A stretch of 64,000 bases of DNA from Sphingopyxis sp. BE259 (GTDB lineage Bacteria; Pseudomonadota; Alphaproteobacteria; Sphingomonadales; Sphingomonadaceae): positions 2,964,001-3,028,000 of the forward strand of contig NZ_JAVDWM010000001.1 in NCBI RefSeq assembly GCF_031457495.1, in the 5' to 3' direction. The translations under genes were made by a program, and so were the position numbers. The notes beneath the pieces are model-generated. The model saw only the letters and a list, made by a program, of their open reading frames with translations. It was not told the DNA's origin and searched no databases. The stretch's first letter is position 1, and the number at the start of each line of letters is the position of its first letter. Of the stretch, positions 1-9,001 are shown one piece after another.

Positions 1-47
1 GACTTCACTCGACACGAACGGATTTCATAAGTTCCGCTAGGCGCCTC

Positions 48-854
48 ATGATTGACCTCCCCCTCGTCACCATCCTGCTGCTCACCGGCTTCATCAACCT
101 GATCGGGGCGCTCGCTTATGCCGCACGGATCGCGGGGGTACGCACCCGGCGGATTGCGATGTCGTTCGCGCTGTTCAACATCCTCGTGCTGTTTTCGCGC
201 ACCTCGAACAGCTTCCTCGGCCCGTTCCTGGCCAAACGGATCGAGACGCGGCTGCATGACGGCAGCGGCGCGTCGCTGTTCATCGACATGCAGCTGGTGC
301 TGGCTGCGGCCAGCGTGGCGACCTTGCTCGGTATCCTGCTCGTGCCCACCGGGCAGCGGATGTTTGCCGCCGCGATCGGCTGGTATCAGACCAACCGATC
401 GACGACGAAGCTGGCCGTGAAGGCAATGAGCCCGAGCGGACTGCGCACACTGCGCCGCTCGCTCACGCTTCCCGGCCTCGCGCATCTCAAGAGCTGGAAG
501 ATGCCCAAGGGGATCAGCTGGGGCGTCCTGATCGCCAATTGCCTCGCGCAATCCTTGCTCGCCGTCGGCGTCGTCGCGTCGCTTTACGCCGGTTATCTCG
601 CGCCTGAGTTTCGCGTCACCGCGTCACAACTGTCGGCGCTGATCAACGGTTTTGCGACGATCCTGCTGTTTGCCTTCATCGACCCGCAATTGTCGGTGAT
701 GACCGACGATGCAGTCGAGGGCAAAGTCGAAGAGGCGGAGTTCCGCCGCGCGATCACGCTGATTTCGCTCAGCCGGCTGGCGGGCACAGTGCTGGCGCAG
801 GCCTTGCTGCTGCCCGCCGCAACGCTGATCGCGTGGGTCGCCGTCTATGTCTGA
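48..854 (+). CDS. amj: Lipid II flippase, Amj (DUF2837) family
   Basis: This 268-residue polytopic membrane protein matches the Amj family, which can replace MurJ in flipping the peptidoglycan precursor lipid II across the inner membrane. The first hydrophobic segment covers about residues 4-27. The stretch SRTSNSFLGPFLAKRIE at about residues 50-66 is the family-like motif after the second segment. Further hydrophobic segments lie near residues 82-100, 158-185, 195-215 and 245-265. The length is normal for the family. The stop overlaps the start of the DUF817 gene by 8 bases, so the two are probably cotranscribed. The family call comes from sequence resemblance; flippase activity is known for the family and not shown here. 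Confidence 0.8.
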   Translation: MIDLPLVTILLLTGFINLIGALAYAARIAGVRTRRIAMSFALFNILVLFSRTSNSFLGPFLAKRIETRLHDGSGASLFIDMQLVLAAASVATLLGILLVPTGQRMFAAAIGWYQTNRSTTKLAVKAMSPSGLRTLRRSLTLPGLAHLKSWKMPKGISWGVLIANCLAQSLLAVGVVASLYAGYLAPEFRVTASQLSALINGFATILLFAFIDPQLSVMTDDAVEGKVEEAEFRRAITLISLSRLAGTVLAQALLLPAATLIAWVAVYV

Positions 855-1704
855 TGCGCTGCGCGGTCAGTCGCGCTTTCATGCTGTGCGAATACGGCTG
901 GAAAAGATGGCGATCACCCCGGGGCCGCGCGGCTGGTTTCTCGAATTCCTTGTCTTCGGTTTCAAGCAGGGCTGGGCGTGCCTGTTCGGCGGGCTGATGC
1001 TCGCGCTGCTGCTCGGTACGCATCTGTTTTGGCCCGACGATGCGCCGCTGCACCGCTATGACGCGATCACCATCGGTGCGGTGCTGATCCAGCTCGGCAT
1101 GCTGGCGTTCCGGCTCGAAACGCCCAAGGAAGCGCTGGTCATCCTGATCTTTCATATCGTCGGCACGGTGATGGAATTGTTCAAAACCGCGGCGGGGTCG
1201 TGGCAATATCCCGAGGCGAGCCTGCTCCACATCGGCGCGGTGCCTTTGTTCTCGGGCTTCATGTACGCCGCTGTCGGCAGCTATATCGCGCGCGTCTGGC
1301 GCATCTTCGACTTTCGCTACACGGGTTATCCGCCCGCGTGGACCAGCTATGCGCTGGCCGCCGCAATCTACGTCAATTTCTTCGCGCATCACTGGCTGTA
1401 CGACATCCGCTGGTTCCTGTTCGCGGCGACCGCGCTGCTGTTCTGGCGCTGTCAGGTGTGGTTCCGCCCGCTCCACGTCCACCGCCGCATGCCGCTGCTG
1501 ATCGGCTGGGGACTGGTTGCGCTGTTCATCTGGTTCGCCGAGAATATCGGGACGTTTGCGCGGGCGTGGACCTATCCCAGCCAGGATGACGGTTGGCACA
1601 TGGTGGGGCTGGAAAAGCTGGGCAGCTGGTATCTGCTGATGATCATCTCGTTCGTGCTGGTGAGTCTGGTGCAGCGGCCGAGGGGACTGGACGACGCCGA
1701 CTGA
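847..1704 (+). CDS. DUF817 family integral membrane protein
   Basis: This 285-residue protein carries the DUF817 signature EFLVFGFKQGWACLFGG at about residues 34-50, and at least seven hydrophobic segments follow. Conserved-looking aromatic and charged residues sit in loops (FKTAAGSWQYPE near 115, and HHWLYDIRWFLF near 180). The biochemical function of DUF817 proteins is not established. The gene overlaps the upstream amj gene by 8 bases and is followed at once by a strong hairpin, so it is probably the last gene of a two-gene operon. The ATG at 847 is the earliest start; another lies at residue 21 (MAITPGPRG), directly before the conserved part, so the N-terminus is uncertain. Confidence 0.85.
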   Translation: MSDALRGQSRFHAVRIRLEKMAITPGPRGWFLEFLVFGFKQGWACLFGGLMLALLLGTHLFWPDDAPLHRYDAITIGAVLIQLGMLAFRLETPKEALVILIFHIVGTVMELFKTAAGSWQYPEASLLHIGAVPLFSGFMYAAVGSYIARVWRIFDFRYTGYPPAWTSYALAAAIYVNFFAHHWLYDIRWFLFAATALLFWRCQVWFRPLHVHRRMPLLIGWGLVALFIWFAENIGTFARAWTYPSQDDGWHMVGLEKLGSWYLLMIISFVLVSLVQRPRGLDDAD

Positions 1705-1705
1705 C

Positions 1706-1733
1706 CGTCGCCCCCGCAAAGGCGGGGGCGACG
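1706..1733. terminator. Perfect 12-bp hairpin between convergent genes
   Basis: The arms CGTCGCCCCCGC and GCGGGGGCGACG pair perfectly around the loop AAAG. The hairpin starts 2 bases after the DUF817 stop codon and ends 2 bases before the stop of the convergent M24 peptidase gene. There is no clear U-tract on either side. It may be a bidirectional terminator, or a member of a dispersed GC-rich palindrome family. Confidence 0.6.
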
Positions 1734-1735
1734 TT

Positions 1736-2989
1736 CTAACCGAACGGTTTGTCAATCGACGGCGGCGGTTCGCTGAACCATTTCGGCCCGCGGTCGGTCA
1801 TGTAGAAACAATCTTCGAGCCGGATCCCGAACTCACCCGGAATATAGATGCCGGGTTCGTTCGAGAAGCACATCCCGGGCGCCAGTTTTGTCGTTTCGCC
1901 GCGGACCAGATTGACCGGCTCATGCCCGTCGAGCCCGATGCCGTGGCCGGTGCGGTGCGAGGTGCCGGGGAGCTTATAGTCCGGTCCCCACCCGAGCCCC
2001 GCATAATAGGCGCGCACCGCGTCGTCGACCTGGCCCGCCGGCGTCCCGAGTTTCGCCGCGGCAAAGGCGACATCCTGTCCCTTGCGCATCTGATCCCACA
2101 CCTGCCGCTGCCGCGCGCTCGCTTTGCCGTAAACGAAGGTCCGCGAGATGTCGGATTGGTAGCCATGGACAGTCGCGCCGCAGTCCATCAGCACGACCTC
2201 GCCGTCCTTCACCGCCTGCGGCTTGCCGCTACCGTGCGGATAGGCGCTCGCCTCGCCGAGCAGGATCAGTTCGAACTCGCTGCGCCCGCCCAGCGCGGTG
2301 GTGGCGGCGGCCATGATCGCGCCGATCTGGTCGGGCGTCATCCCCGCCTCGATCCGCGGCGCGGTGTGGCGATAGGCGGCCAGCGTGATGTCGGACGCGA
2401 TCTGCATCAGGGCGATTTCGGGGGGCGATTTGTGCATCCGGCACCCGCGCACGACCGGGGCGCCGTTGACGACGGTCGCCTGCGGCATCGCTTTTTCCAG
2501 CCCGTCGACCGCGAAATAGCGCACCGTTTCCTCGACGCCGATCTTGCCTTTCGTCAGTCCGCGCTTGCCCAGCCATGCCGCGACCGCGGCGAGCGGATTG
2601 TCATCCTCGTTCCACGTCAGCACGTCGGCGGCAACGGCCAGGCTTTCGCGCACCGATGGTTCTTCGAAAAAGGGCGTGACGACCGCCAGCTCGCCCTCGC
2701 GCGTCAGCACCGCAGCGGTCAGCCGCTCGCTGCGCGACCAGCGCACGCCGGTGAAATAGATCAGGCTCGACCCCGGCTCGATCAGCAGCGCGTCCATGTC
2801 GTTCGCGCGCAGCAAATGGGTCGCCTTGGCAAGCCGCGCCACCCGCTCCGCCTTGCCGATCGGAACCGCCTTGGCCGCCAGATTAGGCAGGCTTGCGGTA
2901 TCGGCCGCCCATGCCGAGCGCGGCAGCGTTGCCGCCAGCCCGCCGAGCGCCGCGGTGCCGAGAAATTGCCGTCGCTGGATCAATGCCAC
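1736..2989 (-). CDS. Tat-exported M24 family Xaa-Pro peptidase
   Basis: This is a metallopeptidase of the aminopeptidase P/prolidase (pita-bread) family, predicted to cleave X-Pro bonds in the periplasm. From the GTG at 2989 the protein is 417 residues and begins with a twin-arginine signal peptide (QRRQFLG, a hydrophobic stretch, then SAWA before the cut). The C-terminal catalytic domain shows the metal ligands in order: LMDCGATVHGYQSDISRTF (two Asp), HRTGHGIG (His), SNEPGIY (Glu) and IRLEDCF (Glu). The GTG is preferred because GGGGAG lies just upstream and the signal peptide follows directly. A longer reading from 3046 would add residues read from the palindromic repeat (LRQAQHER) and is an artefact. 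Cytoplasmic M24 enzymes are commoner, so the Tat signal is noteworthy. Confidence 0.85.
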   Translation of the reverse strand: MALIQRRQFLGTAALGGLAATLPRSAWAADTASLPNLAAKAVPIGKAERVARLAKATHLLRANDMDALLIEPGSSLIYFTGVRWSRSERLTAAVLTREGELAVVTPFFEEPSVRESLAVAADVLTWNEDDNPLAAVAAWLGKRGLTKGKIGVEETVRYFAVDGLEKAMPQATVVNGAPVVRGCRMHKSPPEIALMQIASDITLAAYRHTAPRIEAGMTPDQIGAIMAAATTALGGRSEFELILLGEASAYPHGSGKPQAVKDGEVVLMDCGATVHGYQSDISRTFVYGKASARQRQVWDQMRKGQDVAFAAAKLGTPAGQVDDAVRAYYAGLGWGPDYKLPGTSHRTGHGIGLDGHEPVNLVRGETTKLAPGMCFSNEPGIYIPGEFGIRLEDCFYMTDRGPKWFSEPPPSIDKPFG

Positions 2990-3019
2990 TCTCCCCAAAT
3001 CCTTCGCCCAACCTCTAAT

Positions 3020-3106
3020 CCGTTCGTGCTGAGCTTGTCGAAGCACCGTTTTTCACTTCACCGTTGAAAGGAAAGGACGGTCCTTCGACAAGCTCAGGAC
3101 GAACGG
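3020..3106. repeat. Interspersed palindromic repeat, copy 1
   Basis: The left arm CCGTTCGTGCTGAGCTTGTC and the right arm GACAAGCTCAGGACGAACGG pair almost perfectly and enclose about 40 bases. Two further copies lie at 6592-6680 and 12853-12939. This copy sits between two co-directional minus-strand genes. It has no coding capacity, but it leaks into open reading frames as LRQAQHER or LSLSKH. Confidence 0.85.
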
Positions 3107-3122
3107 AGTTGTGGGGTGGTCG

Positions 3123-4331
3123 TCAATACATCAGCAAATCGGCAATCTCGTCCCGCCACGCCGCCTCGTCCGGCAAGGCCAGCGCGTCGAGGTCACCCGC
3201 CGCCGCCCCGGCATCGTCGACCCACAGCCGCAGGTCGGGACCGCCGTTGATCACGTCGATCGCGAGAACATCGTCGGTATATTCATATTTGAAATCTTTG
3301 CCGCGCCAGATCGGATAATCGGGGTAGAGCGAGCGGATCGCCTTGAACCCCAGCGCCTGCACGCGCCAAGGCTGGAACGCGGTATCGTCGTACCACGGCC
3401 CTTCGGCATGGATATGGACGCCGTTACATAGTTGCCCGACATGCTTGTGAAAGGTCGGCTGGAACCAGATGTCGCGCAGCTTGCATCCCGCCAGCCAGTG
3501 CGGCGCCACCCGGTGCATTTCGGCGATCACTGCCTTGGCGTCGATGTCGGGCGCGCCAAAAAGTTCGAGCGGGCGGGTCGTGCCGCGGCCTTCGCTCAGC
3601 GTCGCGCCCTCGACCATCACCGTCCCGGCATAGGCGCGTGCCATGTTGACGTTGGCGGCATTGGGGCTGGGGTTGATCCACACGCGACCCTCCGGCCAGC
3701 CATAGCCGGGGGCCGACGTGGGAGCCCACCCTTCCATTTCGATCACCCGATACTCGACGTCGAGACCGAAGTGGCGGATGAACCAATGCCCCATCTCGCC
3801 CATCGTGAGCCCGTGACGCATGACCATCGGCCCGGCGCCGACGAAACTCTCCCAGCCGGGGCGGAGCAAGGTGCCCTCGACCGGGCGCCCCGCCGGATTT
3901 GGACGATCGAGCACCCAAACCGCCTTGCCATGCTGCGCCGCAGCTTCGAGCATGTAGAGCAAGGTGGTGACATAGGTGTAGATGCGGCAGCCCAGATCTT
4001 GCAGGTCAATCAGGACGACGTCAAAGGTGTGCATCGACTGGCCGGTGGGACGGCGCACCTCGCCATAGAGGCTGAAGCACGGAACGCCGTGGACCGGGTC
4101 GGTGAAGTCGGGCGACTCCATCATGTTATCTTGCAGGTCGCCGCGCACCCCGTGCTGCGGCCCGAACACCGCGGTGACATTCACCCCCGCCGCGACGAGC
4201 GCGTCGAGGCTGTGGGTCATGTCGGCGGTGACCGATGCGGGATGCGCGAGCAGCGCGACGCGCTGCCCCTCTAGCGGCTTGCGCAGCGCGGGGTCGGCGA
4301 GCAGGCGATCGATACCATATGTCATCGTCAT
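3123..4331 (-). CDS. Exo-beta-N-acetylmuramidase NamZ-like (DUF1343) protein
   Basis: This 402-residue protein matches the NamZ/DUF1343 family; characterised members release terminal MurNAc from muropeptides. Family landmarks include RVALLAHPASVT near residue 25, GPQHGVRGD near 60, SLYGEVRRPT near 90, VLIDLQDLGCRIYTY near 110, and RPNPAGRPVEG near 148. I see no signal peptide, so a cytoplasmic recycling role is possible. The start chosen is the ATG at 4331, whose first bases overlap the stop of the upstream DOMON-like gene (ATGA), implying translational coupling. A second ATG follows two codons later. Activity on muropeptides is a family inference. Confidence 0.85.
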   Translation of the reverse strand: MTMTYGIDRLLADPALRKPLEGQRVALLAHPASVTADMTHSLDALVAAGVNVTAVFGPQHGVRGDLQDNMMESPDFTDPVHGVPCFSLYGEVRRPTGQSMHTFDVVLIDLQDLGCRIYTYVTTLLYMLEAAAQHGKAVWVLDRPNPAGRPVEGTLLRPGWESFVGAGPMVMRHGLTMGEMGHWFIRHFGLDVEYRVIEMEGWAPTSAPGYGWPEGRVWINPSPNAANVNMARAYAGTVMVEGATLSEGRGTTRPLELFGAPDIDAKAVIAEMHRVAPHWLAGCKLRDIWFQPTFHKHVGQLCNGVHIHAEGPWYDDTAFQPWRVQALGFKAIRSLYPDYPIWRGKDFKYEYTDDVLAIDVINGGPDLRLWVDDAGAAAGDLDALALPDEAAWRDEIADLLMY

Positions 4332-4885
4332 GCTGCGCCCGGTGCCGCAAGCGTCAGCGCAAAGCAATCGGGATGATGGAAATCGGGCTGGCCGGGCGGA
4401 TGCGTGAGCGCCCAATAGCTTTTGGTGCCGTCCAGCTCCTCGATGACCGCGGATAGCGCGAGCTTCGATCCGGCATCGGGGAAAATTCCCGGTTCAACGC
4501 GCAGCGCATATTGATCTTCGCCGCGCTCGGCCATCATCTCCCAAGGCGCCAGTTCATCGGGGCGCAGCAGCGAGCGATAATCGTCGAACTGATAACAGGC
4601 CCAGCGGCCATCGGGGGCATAGTTGAACTCGGTATAGTCGGGCTGCCCCTCCTCGGTCAGGAATGCCTCGAAACAGGTGCTCTGCCACAACCCGTCGGTC
4701 GCGCTGTCGGCGATGACAAGCTGACCGTCGCCTGGCGGCAAAACGATGTCGCCCACCGCTCCCTCGACAATATAGCGCAGTGCAAAGCCGTCATCGAACG
4801 ACAGCATCACCTCGACCGCAACCGACCGGACAGTTTTTGCCGGGGTGTTGGGGTGGCAGACCAGCGATTTGCGAATGCTATCCAA
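4328..4885 (-). CDS. DOMON-like domain protein
   Basis: This 185-residue protein has the character of a single DOMON-like beta-sandwich, rich in short strands and aromatic residues (for example LRYIVEG near 37, DGLWQSTCFEAFL near 64, YTEFNYAPDGRWACYQFDDYR near 82, split by loops, and SYWALTHPPGQPDFHHPDCF near 160). DOMON-related folds bind haem or sugars, but no haem ligand can be assigned here. No signal peptide is visible. The gene overlaps the NamZ-like gene by 4 bases, so the pair probably acts together on cell-wall sugars; that link is inference from the neighbourhood. Confidence 0.7.
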   Translation of the reverse strand: MDSIRKSLVCHPNTPAKTVRSVAVEVMLSFDDGFALRYIVEGAVGDIVLPPGDGQLVIADSATDGLWQSTCFEAFLTEEGQPDYTEFNYAPDGRWACYQFDDYRSLLRPDELAPWEMMAERGEDQYALRVEPGIFPDAGSKLALSAVIEELDGTKSYWALTHPPGQPDFHHPDCFALTLAAPGAA

Positions 4886-4931
4886 AACCCCAACCCCATG
4901 CTAAGCGCGCCCCGCTTGAAAAGAAGGCGCT

Positions 4932-6158
4932 ATGACGAACCACAAATCCGACCTGCTGCGCGTCCTCGACGAACGAGGCTATATCCACCAGATGACCGAC
5001 GCGGAAGGGCTCGATGCGCTGGCCGCCAAACAGGTCGTCCCCGGATATATCGGTTTCGACGCAACCGCGCCCAGCCTTCACGTCGGCAGCCTGGTCCAGA
5101 TCATGATGCTGCGCCGCCTGCAACAGACGGGGCACAAGCCGATCGTGCTGATGGGCGGCGGGACGACGCGGATCGGCGACCCCACCGGGCGCGACGAGAG
5201 CCGCAAGATGCTGTCGGATCAGACGATCGCCGACAATATCGCGTCGATCTTCAGTATTTTTCAGCAGTATCTGACCTTCGGCGACGGCCCGACTGATGCG
5301 GTGATGGTCAACAATCACGATTGGCTGGGGCAGCTTGGTTACATCGAGCTGCTGCAAGAAGTCGGCACCCATTTCACGATCAACCGGATGATGACGTTCG
5401 ATTCGGTGAAATTGCGGCTCGAACGCGAACAGCCGATGACCTTCCTCGAATTCAACTACATGATCCTGCAGGGCTATGATTTCCGCCATTTGTCGAAGGA
5501 CATGGGGGTGCGGCTCCAAATGGGCGGGTCGGACCAGTGGGGCAATATCGTCAACGGGATGGAGCTTGGCCGCCGGATGGACGGCGCCGACCTGTACGGC
5601 CTGACGACTCCCCTGCTGACCACCGCGGCGGGCGCCAAAATGGGCAAAACCGCCGCCGGAGCGGTGTGGCTTAATCCCGCCCAACTGTCCCATTTTGAAT
5701 ACTGGCAGTTCTGGCGCAATTGCGACGACCGCGACGTCGGCAAATTCCTGAAGCTGTTCACCGACCTGCCGCTGGACGAGATCGCACGGCTGGAAGCGCT
5801 GGGCGGCGCGGAGATCAACGAGGCCAAGAAGGTGCTGGCGAACGAGGCCACCGCGCTGTGCCGCGGCGATGGGGCGGCGCGCACGGCTTCGGACACCGCC
5901 GCGCAAACCTTTGAAAAGGGACAGATTGGCGGCGATCTGCCGCAGGCGGTTGCGCCCGCCGAGGGGATGAGCGTCGTCGATGCGCTGCGCGAACTGGGCT
6001 TCGCCGCGTCCAACAAGGAGGCGCGGCGCAAGCTCGACGAGGGCGCGGTGAAGGTCGACGGCGTCATCATTCGCGACCCGCATCACCTGATTGTGCCCGG
6101 CGCCGACCCCGTGCCGCTAAGCCTCGGAGCGAAAAAACATGGCCTTGTGACGCGCTAA
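4932..6158 (+). CDS. tyrS: Tyrosyl-tRNA synthetase
   Basis: This is a class I aminoacyl-tRNA synthetase that charges tRNA-Tyr in the cytoplasm. The 408-residue length is normal. The HIGH-type motif appears as HVGS at residues 50-53, the KMSKS-type loop as KMGKT from residue 236, and the tyrosine-binding segment as [25 protein letters not shown] near residues 180-205. The C-terminal S4 RNA-binding domain begins near residue 345 ([17 protein letters not shown]). The gene is divergent from the DOMON-like gene and stands alone. The only unusual point is Gly in place of the first Ser of KMSKS, which also occurs in other TyrS proteins. Confidence 0.97.
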   Translation: MTNHKSDLLRVLDERGYIHQMTDAEGLDALAAKQVVPGYIGFDATAPSLHVGSLVQIMMLRRLQQTGHKPIVLMGGGTTRIGDPTGRDESRKMLSDQTIADNIASIFSIFQQYLTFGDGPTDAVMVNNHDWLGQLGYIELLQEVGTHFTINRMMTFDSVKLRLEREQPMTFLEFNYMILQGYDFRHLSKDMGVRLQMGGSDQWGNIVNGMELGRRMDGADLYGLTTPLLTTAAGAKMGKTAAGAVWLNPAQLSHFEYWQFWRNCDDRDVGKFLKLFTDLPLDEIARLEALGGAEINEAKKVLANEATALCRGDGAARTASDTAAQTFEKGQIGGDLPQAVAPAEGMSVVDALRELGFAASNKEARRKLDEGAVKVDGVIIRDPHHLIVPGADPVPLSLGAKKHGLVTR

Positions 6159-6205
6159 GGCGCAGAAACGCATTTACCCAATCTTCAGCAATCGAGTGGA
6201 TCGTC

Positions 6206-6574
6206 ATGCCCAAACCACAAAGGTCCACAAAAATGCGCAAGATCGACACCAGCAAGGCCCATTATGTCGGGCTCGACCAGCGGATTGCTCCGCGTAGCGA
6301 CGTCTATGTCCGCCTGCCCTTCGTCATGCCCGACGGGCGGCAGGAAATGTGCACCTGCGTCAATATCAGTGCCGACGGCATGCTGATGCGTTTCGAGCGC
6401 GGGCTGGAGATTGGCGATCTGGTCGTGTTCCGCATGCCGATCATCGGCCGCACCGCCGCGAAGGTCGTGTGGTCGCTGGGCGGCAAGACCGGTGTCCAGT
6501 TCGACAAGTCGATCGCGGTCGAAGATTATCTGCCGATGATCCGCGCCATGGGCGCGCGAGCGGACATCAACTAA
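6206..6574 (+). CDS. PilZ domain protein
   Basis: This 122-residue, single-domain protein has the c-di-GMP-binding signature of PilZ: RIAPR (Arg26 and Arg30) followed by NISADG (residues 53-58), which fits RxxxR then [D/N]xSxxG. With nothing else attached, it is probably a small c-di-GMP receptor acting on an unknown partner. The start is uncertain: ATG 6206 has only a weak ribosome-binding site, and the ATG at codon 10 (6233) has AAAGG upstream. A c-di-GMP-related EAL protein is encoded about 6 kb downstream, but the two are not linked in an operon. Confidence 0.85.
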   Translation: MPKPQRSTKMRKIDTSKAHYVGLDQRIAPRSDVYVRLPFVMPDGRQEMCTCVNISADGMLMRFERGLEIGDLVVFRMPIIGRTAAKVVWSLGGKTGVQFDKSIAVEDYLPMIRAMGARADIN

Positions 6575-6591
6575 CCGCTAACCCCTAAACT

Positions 6592-6680
6592 CCGTTCGCC
6601 CTGAGCTTGTCGAAGGGCTGTTCTTTCTTTCGGCGTCGGAAGAAGGAAGAACGGTGCTTCGACAAGCTCAGCACAAACGG
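6592..6680. repeat. Interspersed palindromic repeat, copy 2
   Basis: The outer arms (CCGTTCGCCCTGAGCTTGTC and GACAAGCTCAGCACAAACGG) are the same as in copy 1 with a few changes. The interior adds a second palindrome (TTCTTTCTTTC facing GAAGGAAGAA). It lies between the convergent PilZ and recG genes and could act as a terminator. Confidence 0.85.
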
Positions 6681-6702
6681 AGATTGGTGGGGCGATCCGC
6701 GC

Positions 6703-8769
6703 TTAGCCACTCCTGAGCAGCGGCACCGCCGCGTCGCGTTCGAACAGATAGAGGCAGTGGCGCACTGCTTCGCCGCGCGCGCCGTCCATCCCGCCGTCGC
6801 GCTCGACGAACAGCTGCGCATCGTCGTGCGCCACGGGTAACAGGCGCACCAGCTGTTCGGGACTCGCCAGCCCGTAATCGGCATCCCCCGACTGCTTCAG
6901 ACCGAGCAGTTCGCCGCCGCCGCGCAGCTCCAGATCCTTCTCGGCAATCACGAAGCCATCGTTGGTCTCGCGCATCAAGGCCAGCCGCTCGCGAGCAGTT
7001 TCGGAGAGGTTTTGCGAACGCAGCAGCAGGCACACCGATTTGGCGGCGCCGCGCCCGACCCGCCCGCGCAGCTGGTGCAGCTGCGCCAGCCCGAAACGGT
7101 CGGCATGTTCGACGATCATCAGGCTGGCGGCGGGGACATCGACCCCGACCTCAATCACCGTCGTCGCCACCAGCACGCCGATTTGGCCTGCCTGAAACCG
7201 CGCCATGACGTCATCCTTGTCCGGCCCCTTCATCCGCCCATGGACCAGCCCGACGCGATCGGCGCCGAGCCGCTCGCGCAGCAGCGCGGCGCGGTCTTCG
7301 GCGGCGGCGAGCTCGCTCATCTCGCTTTCGGCCACCAGCGGGCAGACCCAATAGGCCTGCGCCCCGGTCGCCAGATGCCGCTCCAGCCCGCCGATCACCT
7401 CGTCGAGCCGGTCGACCGACACGACGCGGGTGTCCACCGGGGTGCGCCCCGGCGGCATTTCGTCGATCCGCGACACATCCATCTCGCCGTGATTGGCGAG
7501 TTGCAGCGTGCGCGGGATCGGAGTCGCGGTCATCACCAGCAAATGCGGCGGGCGCGCCGCTTTCTGGGTGAGCATCAGCCGCTGCGCGACGCCGAACCGG
7601 TGCTGTTCGTCGACCACCACCAGCGTCAGATCGCGATACGCCACCGCGTCCTGAAAAATCGCATGGGTGCCGACGAGGATGTCGATACTGCCGTCGGCCA
7701 GCCCCATCAGCGTCGATTCGCGCACCCGGCCCTTATCGCGCCCGGTCAGGATCGCGATGTTCACCGGCAAGCCTGCGAGCATCGCTTGCAGGGTCGCGAA
7801 ATGCTGGCGCGCCAAAATCTCGGTCGGCGCGAGCAGCGCCGCCTGCGTCCCCGCCTCGACCGCCGCCAGCATCGCGCGCAGCGCGACTAGCGTCTTGCCC
7901 GATCCGACGTCGCCTTGCAGCATCCGCAACATCGGCGTCTCGCGCCCCATGTCGGCGGCAATCTCGCGCCCCACCCGCTCCTGCGCGCCGGTCAGCCCGA
8001 AGGGTAGGCGCAGCGCGTCGATCAGTCGCCCGTCGCCGACCACCGGGCGTCCCTTGCGTTTGCGTAGCCCTTCGCGGATCAGCATTAGCGCGACCTGGCT
8101 GGCAAAAATCTCGTCATAGGCAAGCCGGTCGTGCGCCGCGGCGTCGTGCGGGCTGGCATGGGCGCGCGTCAACGCCTCGCGCCAGGCGGGCCAACTCCGT
8201 GTCGTCAACAGCGACCCGTCGATCCATTCGGCGAGTTCGGGCCGCCGTTCGAGAGCGATTTCGACCAGTTGCGACAGCCGCGCGTTGGTCAGGCCTTCAG
8301 TCAGCGGATAGACCGCCTCGCTCGTTGCAATCGCCTCGGCACTGTCGGGCTCGGCAACATGGTCGGGATGGACGATCTGGCGCATCTCGCCATAGGCATC
8401 GAGCCGTCCCGACACCTGTCGCGCCTCGCCCAGCGGAAACAGCTTTTTCGCGAGCCCCGCGGTGCGCCCGAAATAGACGAGCCGGACATGGTCGCCCGCA
8501 GTGTCGAACGCCTCGACCCCGAAAGGCGCGCGGGGGCTGCGACCTGAACGATACTCCTGTGCGGTCAGCGTCACGATGATCTGCTGTCCCACCTGCGCCT
8601 GATCGAGCCGGTCGATCGGATAGCGCTGCACCAGTCCGGTCGGCAGGTGAAACAGCACATCGACGACGCGCTCCAGCCCCAGCCGCGCCAGCGGCTTGGC
8701 CAGCTGCGGCCCGACACCTTTCAGGTCGGTGAGCGCGGCAAAGAGCGGATTGAGGATTTCGGGTCGCAT
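6703..8769 (-). CDS. recG: ATP-dependent DNA helicase RecG
   Basis: RecG remodels stalled replication forks and Holliday junctions. The 688-residue protein begins with the wedge domain (LKGVGPQLAKPLARLG near residue 18). It carries the superfamily 2 helicase motifs: Walker A GDVGSGKT (near residue 285), the DEQH box in VVVDEQHRFGV, TATPIPRT, and the C-terminal motifs GRMKGPDKD, VATTVIEVGVDVP and QLRGRVGRG. The ATG at 8769 was chosen because the domain starts directly after it; the 13 extra codons of the longer frame look non-coding. It is convergent with the PilZ gene and divergent from sdhE-mfd. Its ATPase core is related to that of Mfd, encoded next door. Confidence 0.96.
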   Translation of the reverse strand: MRPEILNPLFAALTDLKGVGPQLAKPLARLGLERVVDVLFHLPTGLVQRYPIDRLDQAQVGQQIIVTLTAQEYRSGRSPRAPFGVEAFDTAGDHVRLVYFGRTAGLAKKLFPLGEARQVSGRLDAYGEMRQIVHPDHVAEPDSAEAIATSEAVYPLTEGLTNARLSQLVEIALERRPELAEWIDGSLLTTRSWPAWREALTRAHASPHDAAAHDRLAYDEIFASQVALMLIREGLRKRKGRPVVGDGRLIDALRLPFGLTGAQERVGREIAADMGRETPMLRMLQGDVGSGKTLVALRAMLAAVEAGTQAALLAPTEILARQHFATLQAMLAGLPVNIAILTGRDKGRVRESTLMGLADGSIDILVGTHAIFQDAVAYRDLTLVVVDEQHRFGVAQRLMLTQKAARPPHLLVMTATPIPRTLQLANHGEMDVSRIDEMPPGRTPVDTRVVSVDRLDEVIGGLERHLATGAQAYWVCPLVAESEMSELAAAEDRAALLRERLGADRVGLVHGRMKGPDKDDVMARFQAGQIGVLVATTVIEVGVDVPAASLMIVEHADRFGLAQLHQLRGRVGRGAAKSVCLLLRSQNLSETARERLALMRETNDGFVIAEKDLELRGGGELLGLKQSGDADYGLASPEQLVRLLPVAHDDAQLFVERDGGMDGARGEAVRHCLYLFERDAAVPLLRSG

Positions 8770-8809
8770 AGCTAGGGCGGGTCTAACGCCGACCGCGCAA
8801 AGTTGCACC

Positions 8810-8988
8810 CCCTCTCCCCTTGCGGGAGAGGGCAGCGAGACTTACGAGCTTGCTCGTTAGTCGCAGCGGGTGAGGGGTTGCGCTTGCAAAGCAAGCGCGC
8901 GCTCGCCATGCGAGCGCTCACCCTCATCCAACTTCGCCTAGCCGCAAAGCGGCAAGGCTCCGTATCCTTCTCCCGTCAAGGGAGAAGG
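8810..8988. repeat. Cluster of short hairpins between recG and sdhE
   Basis: This intergenic stretch is a run of separate palindromes. The outermost are CCCTCTCCC/GGGAGAGGG (8810-8832) and CCTTCTCCC/GGGAGAAGG (8966-8988), each with 9-bp arms and a 5-base loop. Smaller ones lie between (CTTGCAAAGCAAG, GCTCGCCATGCGAGC, GCCGCAAAGCGGC). It looks like a composite repeat element filling the gap between divergent recG and sdhE. Any promoter for sdhE-mfd must lie within or beside it, but I cannot identify one. Confidence 0.65.
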
Positions 8989-9001
8989 GAAAGAGAAACA
9001 G

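Noticed and set aside
8810..8988. CRISPR-like array of short repeats
   Set aside because: The palindromes differ in sequence and have no regular spacing or spacers, and no cas genes are present.
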